Source: Entoloma clypeatum
Taxonomy: Eukaryota > Basidiomycota > Agaricomycetes > Agaricales > Entolomataceae
Direction of reading: 5' to 3'
NCBI GenBank assembly: GCA_963565915.1
Contig: OY751493.1
Location: 372,001-436,000, forward strand
DNA: 64,000 bases
Notes under the pieces: model-generated
The model's database searches: none
Told to the model about the DNA's origin: nothing
The model's input: only the letters and a program-made list of their open reading frames with translations
Translations under genes and position numbers: made by a program
Shown here: piece by piece, positions 55,948-64,000 of the stretch
How the letters are laid out: each line of letters begins with the position of its first letter
How positions within the stretch are numbered: position 1 is the stretch's first letter

Positions 55948-56491
55948 CTTATCATCATCGCCCGCCCAAACACACACACTTCCCACATCACCATCACTAT
56001 CCCCGCCGTTTCGTGCTTTTGCGTTAAAAGTCACACCTCGCCATTACACGCGGACCCTAGCGTTAAGGGGGACCTCCCGGACTTCAGGGATAAGAAGAGA
56101 AACGCTTGGTGCACCCACTATAACTAGCGTTGCCGTTCGAGACACACAGGGAAACGTTGAGCCCGTCCCGTGTCGAGGTGACCAAAGGCCGACGCAACTG
56201 ACCTTCGGGAAAGCTGCTGGCGCGTGTGGCGACTTGGAAAAGAAGGTCGCGCACGTCTAGTTCTCAAAAGGTGTTCCAACCCCCGATCTTTTCCCGGATT
56301 CGACAGAACCAGCGCGCGTAGGGGTGTTGACCGCGTGGTTTTCATTTTTCCCAGATCTTCCTTCATTCGGGCATTTCGGCTGCCTGGGTAAACAGATCGT
56401 TCTTTGGGTTTTCTTTTTTTAGGTTTTCTTTTTCGCTTAAGTAGCAGAACAGGGTCGCGCGCCCGCTACAAAGCACTATTGCTCACACAAC

Positions 56492-57580
56492 ATGGCCGAC
56501 AACAACGACGACGAGTTCGACAATCCCCTTCCCAATCCCCCTCTCCCTCCGCCCGCTCATAATCCCGCCGCCCCGCGTCCCAATGGAAGACGACTAGAAA
56601 TCGCTGCAGACCCCGGCAGGTACAATGGGGCCAAGGCAACGTTCGGAGTATGGTGGACAAAGATGCTGGCATGGATCAGGGTCAATCGGGACCTGTTCCA
56701 AGGACAGGAAGAAATTTGCATTGCAGTATGGTCTCGCCTGGAAGGCGCTACCGCCGGCACCTATGGGGAAACACGCTTGAGGCAGTGCATGGAATCAGAA
56801 CAATGGCCCACGTTCCAGCAATTAATGAGAGAGGTGACATCAAGATTCCAATCAGCAACAGAAATAGAATGGGCACGTGCCAAAATCGAGACCTTTAAAC
56901 AAGGAAACATGCGGGTGGACGATTTTATTACACAATTTGGAACGTTGGTCATCAAAGGCCAAATTGAGGAAATGCATGGGATATCTCTGCTAGAAAGGAA
57001 CACCAAGGATTCGATCATACAACAAATGTTCCAGCAGGGAAGACGACAGACCACCGTGCAAGACACGTGTGAGGAAATTTTAGCAATCGGAAGAGCAGAG
57101 GAAACTTATGCGGCAAGACCGGGCATGAGGACCGGCAACAATTTTGGACAGCAGAGAACCGGTTGGGGCAATCGGCCCGCAAACCAACAGAATCAGCAGC
57201 GACCATTTGGACAACAACAGAACGGGGGGTACCGAGCCCTGCAGCAAAACGGACAGCAAGGTCAGGGACGCCGAGATCCCAATGCTATGGAGGTTGATAG
57301 AAACCAGCGCCGAGCGCCTGGTAATTGTTACAATTGCGGAGGACAGGGGCATTTCGCCCGGGAATGCAGACAGCCACAACGCAAGGTGCGAGCGGCTGTG
57401 ATTGAACAAATCGACGAACATGAGGAAGAAGAAATCTTACGACAAATCACGGCAAGGCGTCAAGCACGACAAGCTGCAAATGGACCAAGGGGTGTGATTG
57501 GCGCGCCTGCGCCGAATCCCAATGGTCAGAACAATAGACAAGCTGCTGGGCAGCAGGGTTTTGTGAACGTCAACCAGTAA
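56492..57580 (+). CDS. Gag polyprotein of the gypsy chromovirus
   Basis: 362 aa from ATG 56492 to TAA 57580; builds the virus-like particle. The capsid core (KATFGVWWTKMLAWIRVNRD to DTCEEILAIGRAEETYAARP) is of the Ty3/gypsy retrotrans_gag type. A Gln/Asn/Gly-rich basic nucleocapsid linker follows, and a CCHC knuckle (C279-x2-C282-x4-H287-x4-C292, CYNCGGQGHFAREC) binds RNA. The leader before it (55936-56491) is 556 nt. The frame is intact. It overlaps pol in the -1 frame over 57538-57580, with a slippery site at 57556. Confidence 0.95.
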   Translation: MADNNDDEFDNPLPNPPLPPPAHNPAAPRPNGRRLEIAADPGRYNGAKATFGVWWTKMLAWIRVNRDLFQGQEEICIAVWSRLEGATAGTYGETRLRQCMESEQWPTFQQLMREVTSRFQSATEIEWARAKIETFKQGNMRVDDFITQFGTLVIKGQIEEMHGISLLERNTKDSIIQQMFQQGRRQTTVQDTCEEILAIGRAEETYAARPGMRTGNNFGQQRTGWGNRPANQQNQQRPFGQQQNGGYRALQQNGQQGQGRRDPNAMEVDRNQRRAPGNCYNCGGQGHFARECRQPQRKVRAAVIEQIDEHEEEEILRQITARRQARQAANGPRGVIGAPAPNPNGQNNRQAAGQQGFVNVNQ

Positions 57581-60500
57581 ATCCCCCGCTGGCTCTGACA
57601 AATCGATATGAATGTTTGCCTATAGACTCTTACGTACATAAGGACATTGTAAAATCTTGGTTTCAGAAACTTACGGATGCTGCAGTTACGTACAATAAAA
57701 TACTATTAGATAAACCTAGTAGGAAAGAAAAACCAAAAACAGATGAATCGGACTTAGATACACTTGTAAACTATATCATTGGGGAGCCCTCAGAAACGAG
57801 GCTTGGTTCGTCCCCTACGGATGAATGCTTAATTCCCTGTGACAAAGAATCAGATAATTTAACTAGGCAAACGGACTCTATGGGGGAACCATCTTTTATT
57901 CGATCCGCTTCTCTGGAAAAGGAGCTTATGATGAAAATCACGCTGGAAACGTTGCAGGACAAACGCACATTTGATGTTGAAGCATTATTAGACTCAGGGG
58001 CGACAGGGATGTTCATAGATCTGGACTTCGCCAAAAGGAACAACATTAAATTAAGGGAACTACCTTTCCCCATTCGGGTCTACAACGTTGATGGCACGCT
58101 TAACCAAGGAGGTTCGATCACGCATGAAGCAGTCATGGCTATGCGGTATAAAGGACATGTGGAGATAGCCGTGTTTGAGGCATGCAACCTAGGGAAAGCT
58201 AAAATTATTGTTGGACATACCTGGCTGAAACGCCATAATCCAGAAATCGATTGGGAAAAGGCGGAAATTAAATTATCAAGATGTCCAGAAGAATGTGGCA
58301 TGCGTCGAACACGTTATTTAAATAAAACTGCAAGAACCAGATGGGGCGGAAGAATGGAAGAAGTAGTAGAAGGAAATGAGGAAGAAATGGAGGAGGAAGT
58401 AATCCACACGCTCAGGGCAGCCAAAGGAGAACCCTCAGATGAAGTACCGGCAGAACAGGTTGTCCCCCGGAAATATCACAAATATTTATCAGTCTTTGAA
58501 AAGAAAGCATCGGAGAGATTACCAGTCAGGAAACCATGGGACCACGCTATAGACTTAAAACCGGATTTCGTACCAAAAAAGGCCAAAGTCTATCCCCTGT
58601 CACCGGATGAAAGGAAAGAAGTATCCGAATTTGTAAACGATCAATTACGCAAAGGATATATTCGACCTACCAAGTCACCACAAACTTCGCCAGTATTCTT
58701 TATACCCAAAAAAGACGGAAAGAAACGAATGGTACAGGATTACCGACACATTAACAGCTGGACCGTTCGCAATAATTATCCACTCCCGTTGATTCCGGAA
58801 TTGATCGATAAATTAAAGGGAAAGAAAAGGTTTACCAAAATGGACCTCAGATGGGGGTATAACAATGTACGCATCAAAGAAGGAGACGAGTGGAAAGCGG
58901 CATTCACAACCCCAGATGGAGCCTTCGAACCAACAGTTATGTTCTTCGGATTAAATAATTCCCCAAGCACGTTTCAAACTATGATGAACGACATATTTAG
59001 AGACTTGATTGATCAAGGAGACGTAGTTATCTATATCGATGATATATTGGTAGCAACTGAAGGAGAAAAAGGACACAGTGAAATTGTGGAGGAAATTCTA
59101 AAAAGATTACGAGAAAACGACTTATTCTTAAAACCAGGAAAATGTTTCTTTGACCGAGACGAAATAGAGTTCTTAGGGTTAATTATTGGGAAAGACGGAA
59201 TTCGAATGGATCCTTCAAAAGTAGACGCCATCAAACAATGGCCGAAACCAACAAAAGTCAAAGAAGTCCAGTCGTTTCTAGGATTGGCCAATTTCTATCG
59301 AAGATTTGTCAAGGACTTCTCTAAAGTGGCAGGGCCACTACATAAATTAACAAGGAAAGAAACAATCTGGAATTGGAAAGAGGAACAGGAGGAAGCATTT
59401 GATATGCTAAAGAAATTATTTACGGAGGCACCTATATTAGTATCTCCCGATCCGGATCGGAAGTTGAGAGTAGAATCAGACGCATCGGACTTTGCTACAG
59501 GAGCAATTCTATCTATGGAATGCGAGGATGAGAAATGGAGGCCATGTGCCTTTCTATCTAAAGGATTAAATGATGTGGAACGAAATTATGACGTACACGA
59601 TAAAGAAATGCTGGGCATAATTCGAGCGCTGGAAGCATGGAGACACCACCTTGAAGGAGCCAAACATGAGGTCGAGATCTGGACCGATCATAAAAACCTC
59701 GAATACTTCATGCAGGGACGAAAGCTTAATCGCAGACAAGCACGCTGGGCGTTGTATCTAACACGCTTCAACTTTAAATTAATACACAAAGCTGGCACCT
59801 CAATGGGAAAGGCGGACGCTCTTTCAAGAAGGGTCGATCATAGAAAGGGGGTGGAAAATGACAACGAAGACGTAACATTATTAAAACCGGAATACTTCCA
59901 CTTGCGAGCAATGGATCGAGGTCACATACTTATTGATGGAGAAGAAAGTAAACTATTAAAACACATCAGGGATGCCAAAGAGTTTGACGAACAAGTGTTG
60001 AAAGCAGTGGAAGAGTTAAAGAAAACAAATACCAAAACATTGCGCGCAGATGAATGGCATGAAGAGCAGGGACTCTGGTTACATAGAGGAAAGGTTTATG
60101 TTCCGAAAAGTCAGGAACTCAGGGAGGAAATAATTAAATTACACCACGACAACCCAGTTGCAGGACACCCAGGGCAGTGGAAGACCCTGGAATTGGTTAC
60201 ACGAAATTATTGGTGGCCTAGTATTACAAACATGGTCAAAGCATACGTCGAGGGCTGCGACAGATGTCAACGATCAAAAAACGTGCCTCAACCGCTAGCC
60301 GGTAAATTAAAAGCAAACACGGAACATGCAGGACCATGGAAACATGTTACAGCAGATTTTATCGTAGGACTCCCAGAAGCTCAGGGGTACAACGCAGTAT
60401 TAGTCGTGGCTTGCAGATCAACAAAGCAATCACACTTTATCAAAACACGCGATGAAGTCTCAGCAGAAGGATTAGCTAAACTATATCGGGACGAAGTCTG

Positions 60501-61497
60501 GAAACTTCATGGATTGCCAGAATCATTAACGTCAGATCGAGGACCACAATTTGCGGCAATATTTATGAAGGAACTAAATAAAATATTGGGGATCACAACT
60601 AAATTATCAACGGCGTATCATCCGCAAACAGACGGACAGACGGAACGCATCAACCAGGAGTTGGAACAATATCTAAGATCATTTATTTCCCATCGGCAAA
60701 CAGATTGGCCCGAATGGATGGCAACCGCGGAGTTCGCCTATAATAATAAAATTCACACGGCAACTCAGTTTTCGCCGTTCTTTGTAAATTATGGGTTTAA
60801 CCCTAGGATGGGCGTAGAACCTCGGAGGGCAGAAAAGTCAGAACCGGCAAAAGAATTCGCAGAGCGAATGAAGAAGATTCATGAGGAGGCGGAAGCGGCG
60901 CTAGTAAAAGCACGAGAAGAGATGGAACGGTATGCGAACCTGAAACGGGGTGATGCACCAGTTTACCAAGTTGGCGACAAAGTTTGGTTATCGACTAAAG
61001 ACCTGAAGTTGAACCGACCCTTAAAGAAACTTGCCGAACGATGGATTGGACCCTATACCGTAACCAAAATCATTTCGTCACACGCCGTAGAACTTAAATT
61101 ACCGAAAACCTGGAAAATCCACCCAGTCATCAATGTATCACGAGTCCGATTATTTAAGGAACCACTATTTATGTCACAAAGGATGCAGGCACCAAACCCG
61201 ATAGTTATCAATGGCGAAGAGGAGTACGATGTCGCAAAAGTTATTGACTCAAGGTTGAAGAGAGGAAAACTGGAATATTTAGTGCAATGGGAGGGTCTGA
61301 CTCAGGACCACAACACGTGGGAACCCGAGGATCACCTAGAACATGCCAAGGAAGCGGTGGAGGACTTCTTTAAATTAAACCCGAATGCACCTCGGCGCTT
61401 ACGCGCAAACATCTTTGAAGGATTGGAATTTAAACCATATGAAAATTTCACGAACACCCCGGACGACATCATATCTCGCCTGGAAGTCGAGATCTAG
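57538..61497 (+). CDS. Pol polyprotein: protease-RT-RNase H-integrase-chromodomain
   Basis: The frame is open from 57538 to TAG 61497, about 1,319 codons; residues here are counted from codon 57616. Protease has DSG at 126-128 (LLDSGATGMF). RT holds the YIDD catalytic motif at 473-476 with KMDLRWGYNNVRIKEGDEWK. RNase H starts VESDASDFATGAILS near 620. Integrase has an HHCC finger (843-884) and catalytic D914, D974 and E1010 (35 residues between the last two). A chromodomain (about 1204-1253; EYLVQWEGLTQDHNTWEPED) marks it as a chromovirus that may target heterochromatin. No stop or frameshift was found. Expressed as Gag-Pol through the -1 slip; no pol start is needed. Confidence 0.95.
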   Translation, partial: TSCWAAGFCERQPVNPPLALTNRYECLPIDSYVHKDIVKSWFQKLTDAAVTYNKILLDKPSRKEKPKTDESDLDTLVNYIIGEPSETRLGSSPTDECLIPCDKESDNLTRQTDSMGEPSFIRSASLEKELMMKITLETLQDKRTFDVEALLDSGATGMFIDLDFAKRNNIKLRELPFPIRVYNVDGTLNQGGSITHEAVMAMRYKGHVEIAVFEACNLGKAKIIVGHTWLKRHNPEIDWEKAEIKLSRCPEECGMRRTRYLNKTARTRWGGRMEEVVEGNEEEMEEEVIHTLRAAKGEPSDEVPAEQVVPRKYHKYLSVFEKKASERLPVRKPWDHAIDLKPDFVPKKAKVYPLSPDERKEVSEFVNDQLRKGYIRPTKSPQTSPVFFIPKKDGKKRMVQDYRHINSWTVRNNYPLPLIPELIDKLKGKKRFTKMDLRWGYNNVRIKEGDEWKAAFTTPDGAFEPTVMFFGLNNSPSTFQTMMNDIFRDLIDQGDVVIYIDDILVATEGEKGHSEIVEEILKRLRENDLFLKPGKCFFDRDEIEFLGLIIGKDGIRMDPSKVDAIKQWPKPTKVKEVQSFLGLANFYRRFVKDFSKVAGPLHKLTRKETIWNWKEEQEEAFDMLKKLFTEAPILVSPDPDRKLRVESDASDFATGAILSMECEDEKWRPCAFLSKGLNDVERNYDVHDKEMLGIIRALEAWRHHLEGAKHEVEIWTDHKNLEYFMQGRKLNRRQARWALYLTRFNFKLIHKAGTSMGKADALSRRVDHRKGVENDNEDVTLLKPEYFHLRAMDRGHILIDGEESKLLKHIRDAKEFDEQVLKAVEELKKTNTKTLRADEWHEEQGLWLHRGKVYVPKSQELREEIIKLHHDNPVAGHPGQWKTLELVTRNYWWPSITNMVKAYVEGCDRCQRSKNVPQPLAGKLKANTEHAGPWKHVTADFIVGLPEAQGYNAVLVVACRSTKQSHFIKTRDEVSAEGLAKLYRDEVWKLHGLPESLTSDRGPQFAAIFMKELNKILGITTKLSTAYHPQTDGQTERINQELEQYLRSFISHRQTDWPEWMATAEFAYNNKIHTATQFSPFFVNYGFNPRMGVEPRRAEKSEPAKEFAERMKKIHEEAEAALVKAREEMERYANLKRGDAPVYQVGDKVWLSTKDLKLNRPLKKLAERWIGPYTVTKIISSHAVELKLPKTWKIHPVINVSRVRLFKEPLFMSQRMQAPNPIVINGEEEYDVAKVIDSRLKRGKLEYLVQWEGLTQDHNTWEPEDHLEHAKEAVEDFFKLNPNAPRRLRANIFEGLEFKPYENFTNTPDDIISRLEVEI
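57556..57562 (+). promoter_or_regulatory. Predicted -1 ribosomal frameshift site (G GGT TTT)
   Basis: In the gag frame the codons are ..CAG GGT TTT GTG.., giving the X XXY YYZ heptamer G GGT TTT 15 nt before the gag stop codon. A -1 slip there enters the pol frame, which opens at 57538 and has no closer start ATG. A downstream pseudoknot was not tested. Confidence 0.65.
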
Positions 61498-61508
61498 AAA
61501 GGGGGTAA
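61498..61508 (+). promoter_or_regulatory. Polypurine tract of gypsy
   Basis: AAAGGGGG just before the 3' LTR (61498-61505): the plus-strand primer for DNA synthesis. Confidence 0.85.
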
Positions 61509-61796
61509 TGTTATGATCGTATTTTCACTTTTCACTTTATCTTATCTTATCTCGATCTTATCTTATCTACATCATATCGCACATGAGGACATCTTATCAT
61601 TATCACGCAGCATGACGCTGCCACAACGCAGCCTCATGGAATTTACATATATAAGTAGAGTACTTTCACTTGTATTCGATAGCTTGTTCTCTTGAGATTC
61701 CCGCTGGGTCTCTGGGCAATTCAGTTCACTTCACATTTTCCACTTCGTTCTTAAGTTTGGGCTCGCGACGTTGTTTGACTTAGCGTCGCCTCAACA
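61509..61796 (+). repeat. 3' LTR of gypsy element
   Basis: 288 bp, reads the same as the 5' LTR (both contain identical 60-codon spurious frames). Confidence 0.96.
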
Positions 61797-61907
61797 CTGG
61801 TCCAGACTTGTAGTATGTATACTACAAAGGTGCTACTGGATGGTGAATGTGCATGTCATCTTGTGTGCTTACCCCTCCCCCCTGTCCCTGAATCTCGCTG
61901 TCGGACA

Positions 61908-62107
61908 GTGTTGGGCATGTCTGGACATCATTGGGTGCGAGTGGATGTGTTGGGCATGAGTGGGCGTTGTTGGGCACATTTGGAATGAGTGGGCATCGTT
62001 GGGCGTGAGGTGATGCGTTGGGCGTGAGTGGACACCATTGGGCATCAGTGGGCATGTTCGGTGCAAGTGGATGTATTGGCCGTGAGTGGACGTGTTGGGC
62101 GTGTGTA
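61908..62107. repeat. 18-19-bp minisatellite
   Basis: About ten imperfect copies of GTTGGGCGTGAGTGGACR, drifting in sequence and length. On the minus strand all frames are open across it, giving Pro/His/Thr-rich spurious peptides. Confidence 0.8.
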
Positions 62108-64000
62108 ACAAGTCTGTTACAGGAAAAGCCCTCAATCTCACAGAACAAGGTAAGCTTGACTGAAATCTGGTATTGGCTGTACAATGTTGTGTGAGGTAAA
62201 AGGCTTCCTTTACATAAGCAGCTGTGCTCAGCCTAATACGGTGAAACGAAGAAAGTGAGTCTGGGGATGAGCGCGAGCGATATCTCTATCACACACACAA
62301 ACACCAAACACAACAATGAAGACTGAACAAGTCTCGCAATGCGTACTTCTCAATCAATATAGTTCGGGGTGATGAGTGGGATCACTCAGGATGCGACTCT
62401 TCCAAACAACAATTGAATAACTCGTTTAGGGATGGCTCGATAAGTCTCGAACAAGGCTTAGAGATAGTTCTCAATAGATAATGAACCGAGGTTTGTGATT
62501 TCCGAACCAACAAGACTTTGCAAACACAATCTCGACTGAATACGAACATGACAATGACCAATACGACTGATAGATAACACAATTTGATGAGTGACAAGTT
62601 CTCAAACACACCAAAACACAATCATGACTGGCTTCCAATGCAAACCAAATGATCTCAAGGCTTCAATGATACTCGCGAACGACGACAGATGCACAAGACA
62701 AATGCTATCAATTCTGGGGCACAATCCAATTTAACCTATCTATGACAAAACTATGAGACTTTATACATGAGCTGCAATAAATATAGAAAAGGGATGCATG
62801 TGGTCTCGCTAAGGGGTATCCAGTCAAGTGAGCCTTCTCTAGAGATGTCGCAATGTGTCCATGTGGTTGACAATGTGACAGGTACGTTCTTTTCTCCATA
62901 TTCTACCTCTATCATGCTTGTGAGGACACTATTCCACTATCTCGGTCTATTGATACACCTCGCGACGATGCCAATGAGTTACTGCGAGGTATCAGATGCT
63001 TTGATTAAGGGTCATCTCGGTAAGCAACTGATCAACAACCGATCCATATCAATATGTCTGCCATGTAATGCACATTGATCGCGGTGTATCAAACCTGATC
63101 TCGGTCTGTTTGATCCGATGTCATTGGCTATTCCCCATATGGACCATTTGGACGCGAAGCGAGGCGCACATTTGCCAAGCCTCTCGTGAGAATGTCTCCA
63201 GTCAAGCCCTCGTTGAGGAGAGTCAGACATGGCCAGATAAACTAGAAGAATAAGTATAATAATAATAATTTTTGCAATTCTGATAGACCCCTTTAAATTA
63301 TCATATAAACATAGGCTGGGATTGTCAATTGATGAGGAAATAGCAACTCACAAGGCAAAACATGTTGCTAGACCATTGTCAAGATTCTCACATCAAGAAG
63401 TATATATAATCCTCGTGAGCCTTTGTAAATTCTGTACTTCTCAACTTCATTGTATAAAAGAGATGAAATAAAAGAGAAAGATTAACTTGGCATATGATAT
63501 ACTCTACAACTATCAATAGAATGATATATCATGCTGATTTGAGCCAACTATCTCATCAACTGTAATGCTCAGTATGGTTTGGAGGATTGGTCAAACATAT
63601 CATAATGATAATTGATGAAATTATCCATCATTCTGTCAAGAATGGCTGGCTTGACAATGGTTGCAAAAGGCTCACACTATTCTGGGTGTGTTGCAGCAGG
63701 TTAAAAGTGGTAGATATGATCATTGATAGCATCAGTCTATCTGTTCTGCTGCTGCTGACCCACTTGACTGTATTTGATGCATGGTGATTTAATTCTTGTT
63801 AGAAAGAGTTGTTGGCAAGATCATCAACACCCTTCTCTAGCCTTCTTACTGAGATTGACAAGTCTAGCAGATTTGTAATCTTGAAACATCTTTGATATCC
63901 ATCGAGCAGGTCTAGAGTCAGAATACTTGCATCTCTTCATTATAATTCAGCAGTCAACACATGCAAATCTGTTTTACTAATTAAAAACCCTATTTTATAA
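62108..64000. other. Unassigned AT-rich end of window
   Basis: No gene, LTR terminus or tRNA recognised. Stop-rich, with short frames only. Becomes very AT-rich after 63250 (AATAATAATAATTTTTG near 63260). Confidence 0.45.

Larger units (their letters stand above)
55648..61796 (+). mobile_element. Intact Ty3/gypsy chromovirus (Metaviridae-type), probably recent
   Basis: 6149 bp. Both 288-bp LTRs appear identical by eye (TGTTATGATCG..CTCAACA) and the 5-bp target CTGGT is repeated (55643-55647, 61797-61801). The order is LTR, self-primer site, gag, pol (protease, RT, RNase H, integrase, chromodomain), polypurine tract, LTR. Both coding frames are uninterrupted, so the copy is structurally complete. 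Whether it is expressed cannot be read from the sequence. Confidence 0.97.

Noticed and set aside
61513..61695. 60-aa frame repeated at 55,6xx and 61,5xx
   Set aside because: It lies within the LTRs; the GATA-rich promoter happens to be open, no gene.
1..64000. CRISPR arrays, bacterial operons or ribosome-binding sites
   Set aside because: The window is eukaryotic, with spliceosomal introns and U2 snRNA; no such structures seen.

Overview
The window is nuclear DNA of a filamentous basidiomycete, most likely an Agaricomycete. Genes are intron-rich, with short (about 50-70 nt) GT..AG introns, 9- and 23-nt micro-exons, and Agaricomycete-style F-box/LRR and BTB genes. Housekeeping genes are fungal: acetyl-CoA hydrolase, Elongator subunit Elp6, ribosomal protein eL8, U2 snRNA. 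No species can be named from sequence alone.

Layout. The gene-bearing part runs from 1 to about 41,000. It starts with a 3'-truncated ACH1 (minus strand), then an F-box/LRR gene, an unrecognised two-exon gene and a BTB gene. A 660-bp tandem duplication (8.5-9.85 kb) carries two copies of a small secreted cysteine-rich protein gene, and a third knottin-like gene lies at 14.3-14.5 kb. Two long Ser/Thr/Pro-rich proteins (11.4-12.9 and 20.5-22.4 kb) end in the same short Trp-rich motif. Between them a nine-exon extended SDR reductase and a hotdog thioesterase are divergently transcribed from a 443-bp spacer with an E-box and an 11-bp inverted repeat. A compact housekeeping block follows: a four-exon GVGE-repeat protein, ELP6, RPL8, a minus-strand F-box gene and U2 snRNA with its TATA box. 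From about 29 to 41 kb there are a degraded F-box/LRR fragment, a secreted 132-aa protein, a small hypothetical gene, about 5.6 kb of nearly empty sequence and a 630-aa F-box/LRR protein.

The part from 42,083 to about 61,800 is a nest of transposable elements. A degenerate 8.8-kb Ty1/copia element (minus strand) has 302-bp LTRs, a GGTCA target-site duplication (TSD) and a primer-binding site (PBS) matching the anticodon arm of a CAU-anticodon (Met) tRNA. It is interrupted by a 5'-truncated LINE ending in poly(A) and by a solo LTR. Downstream are remnants of an older gag, two more solo LTRs, and GGTCTGGT-type repeats. One of these repeats is split by an intact 6.15-kb Ty3/gypsy chromovirus. 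Its two 288-bp LTRs look identical, the TSD is CTGGT, Gag and Gag-Pol frames are open, a G GGT TTT slippery site sits in their overlap, and a PBS complementary to the predicted mRNA 5' end implies Tf1-type self-priming. The last 2.2 kb hold an 18-19-bp minisatellite and no recognisable gene.

Exon boundaries were worked out by eye from GT..AG sites and reading-frame phase. Product names rest on motifs recognised by eye, not on searches.
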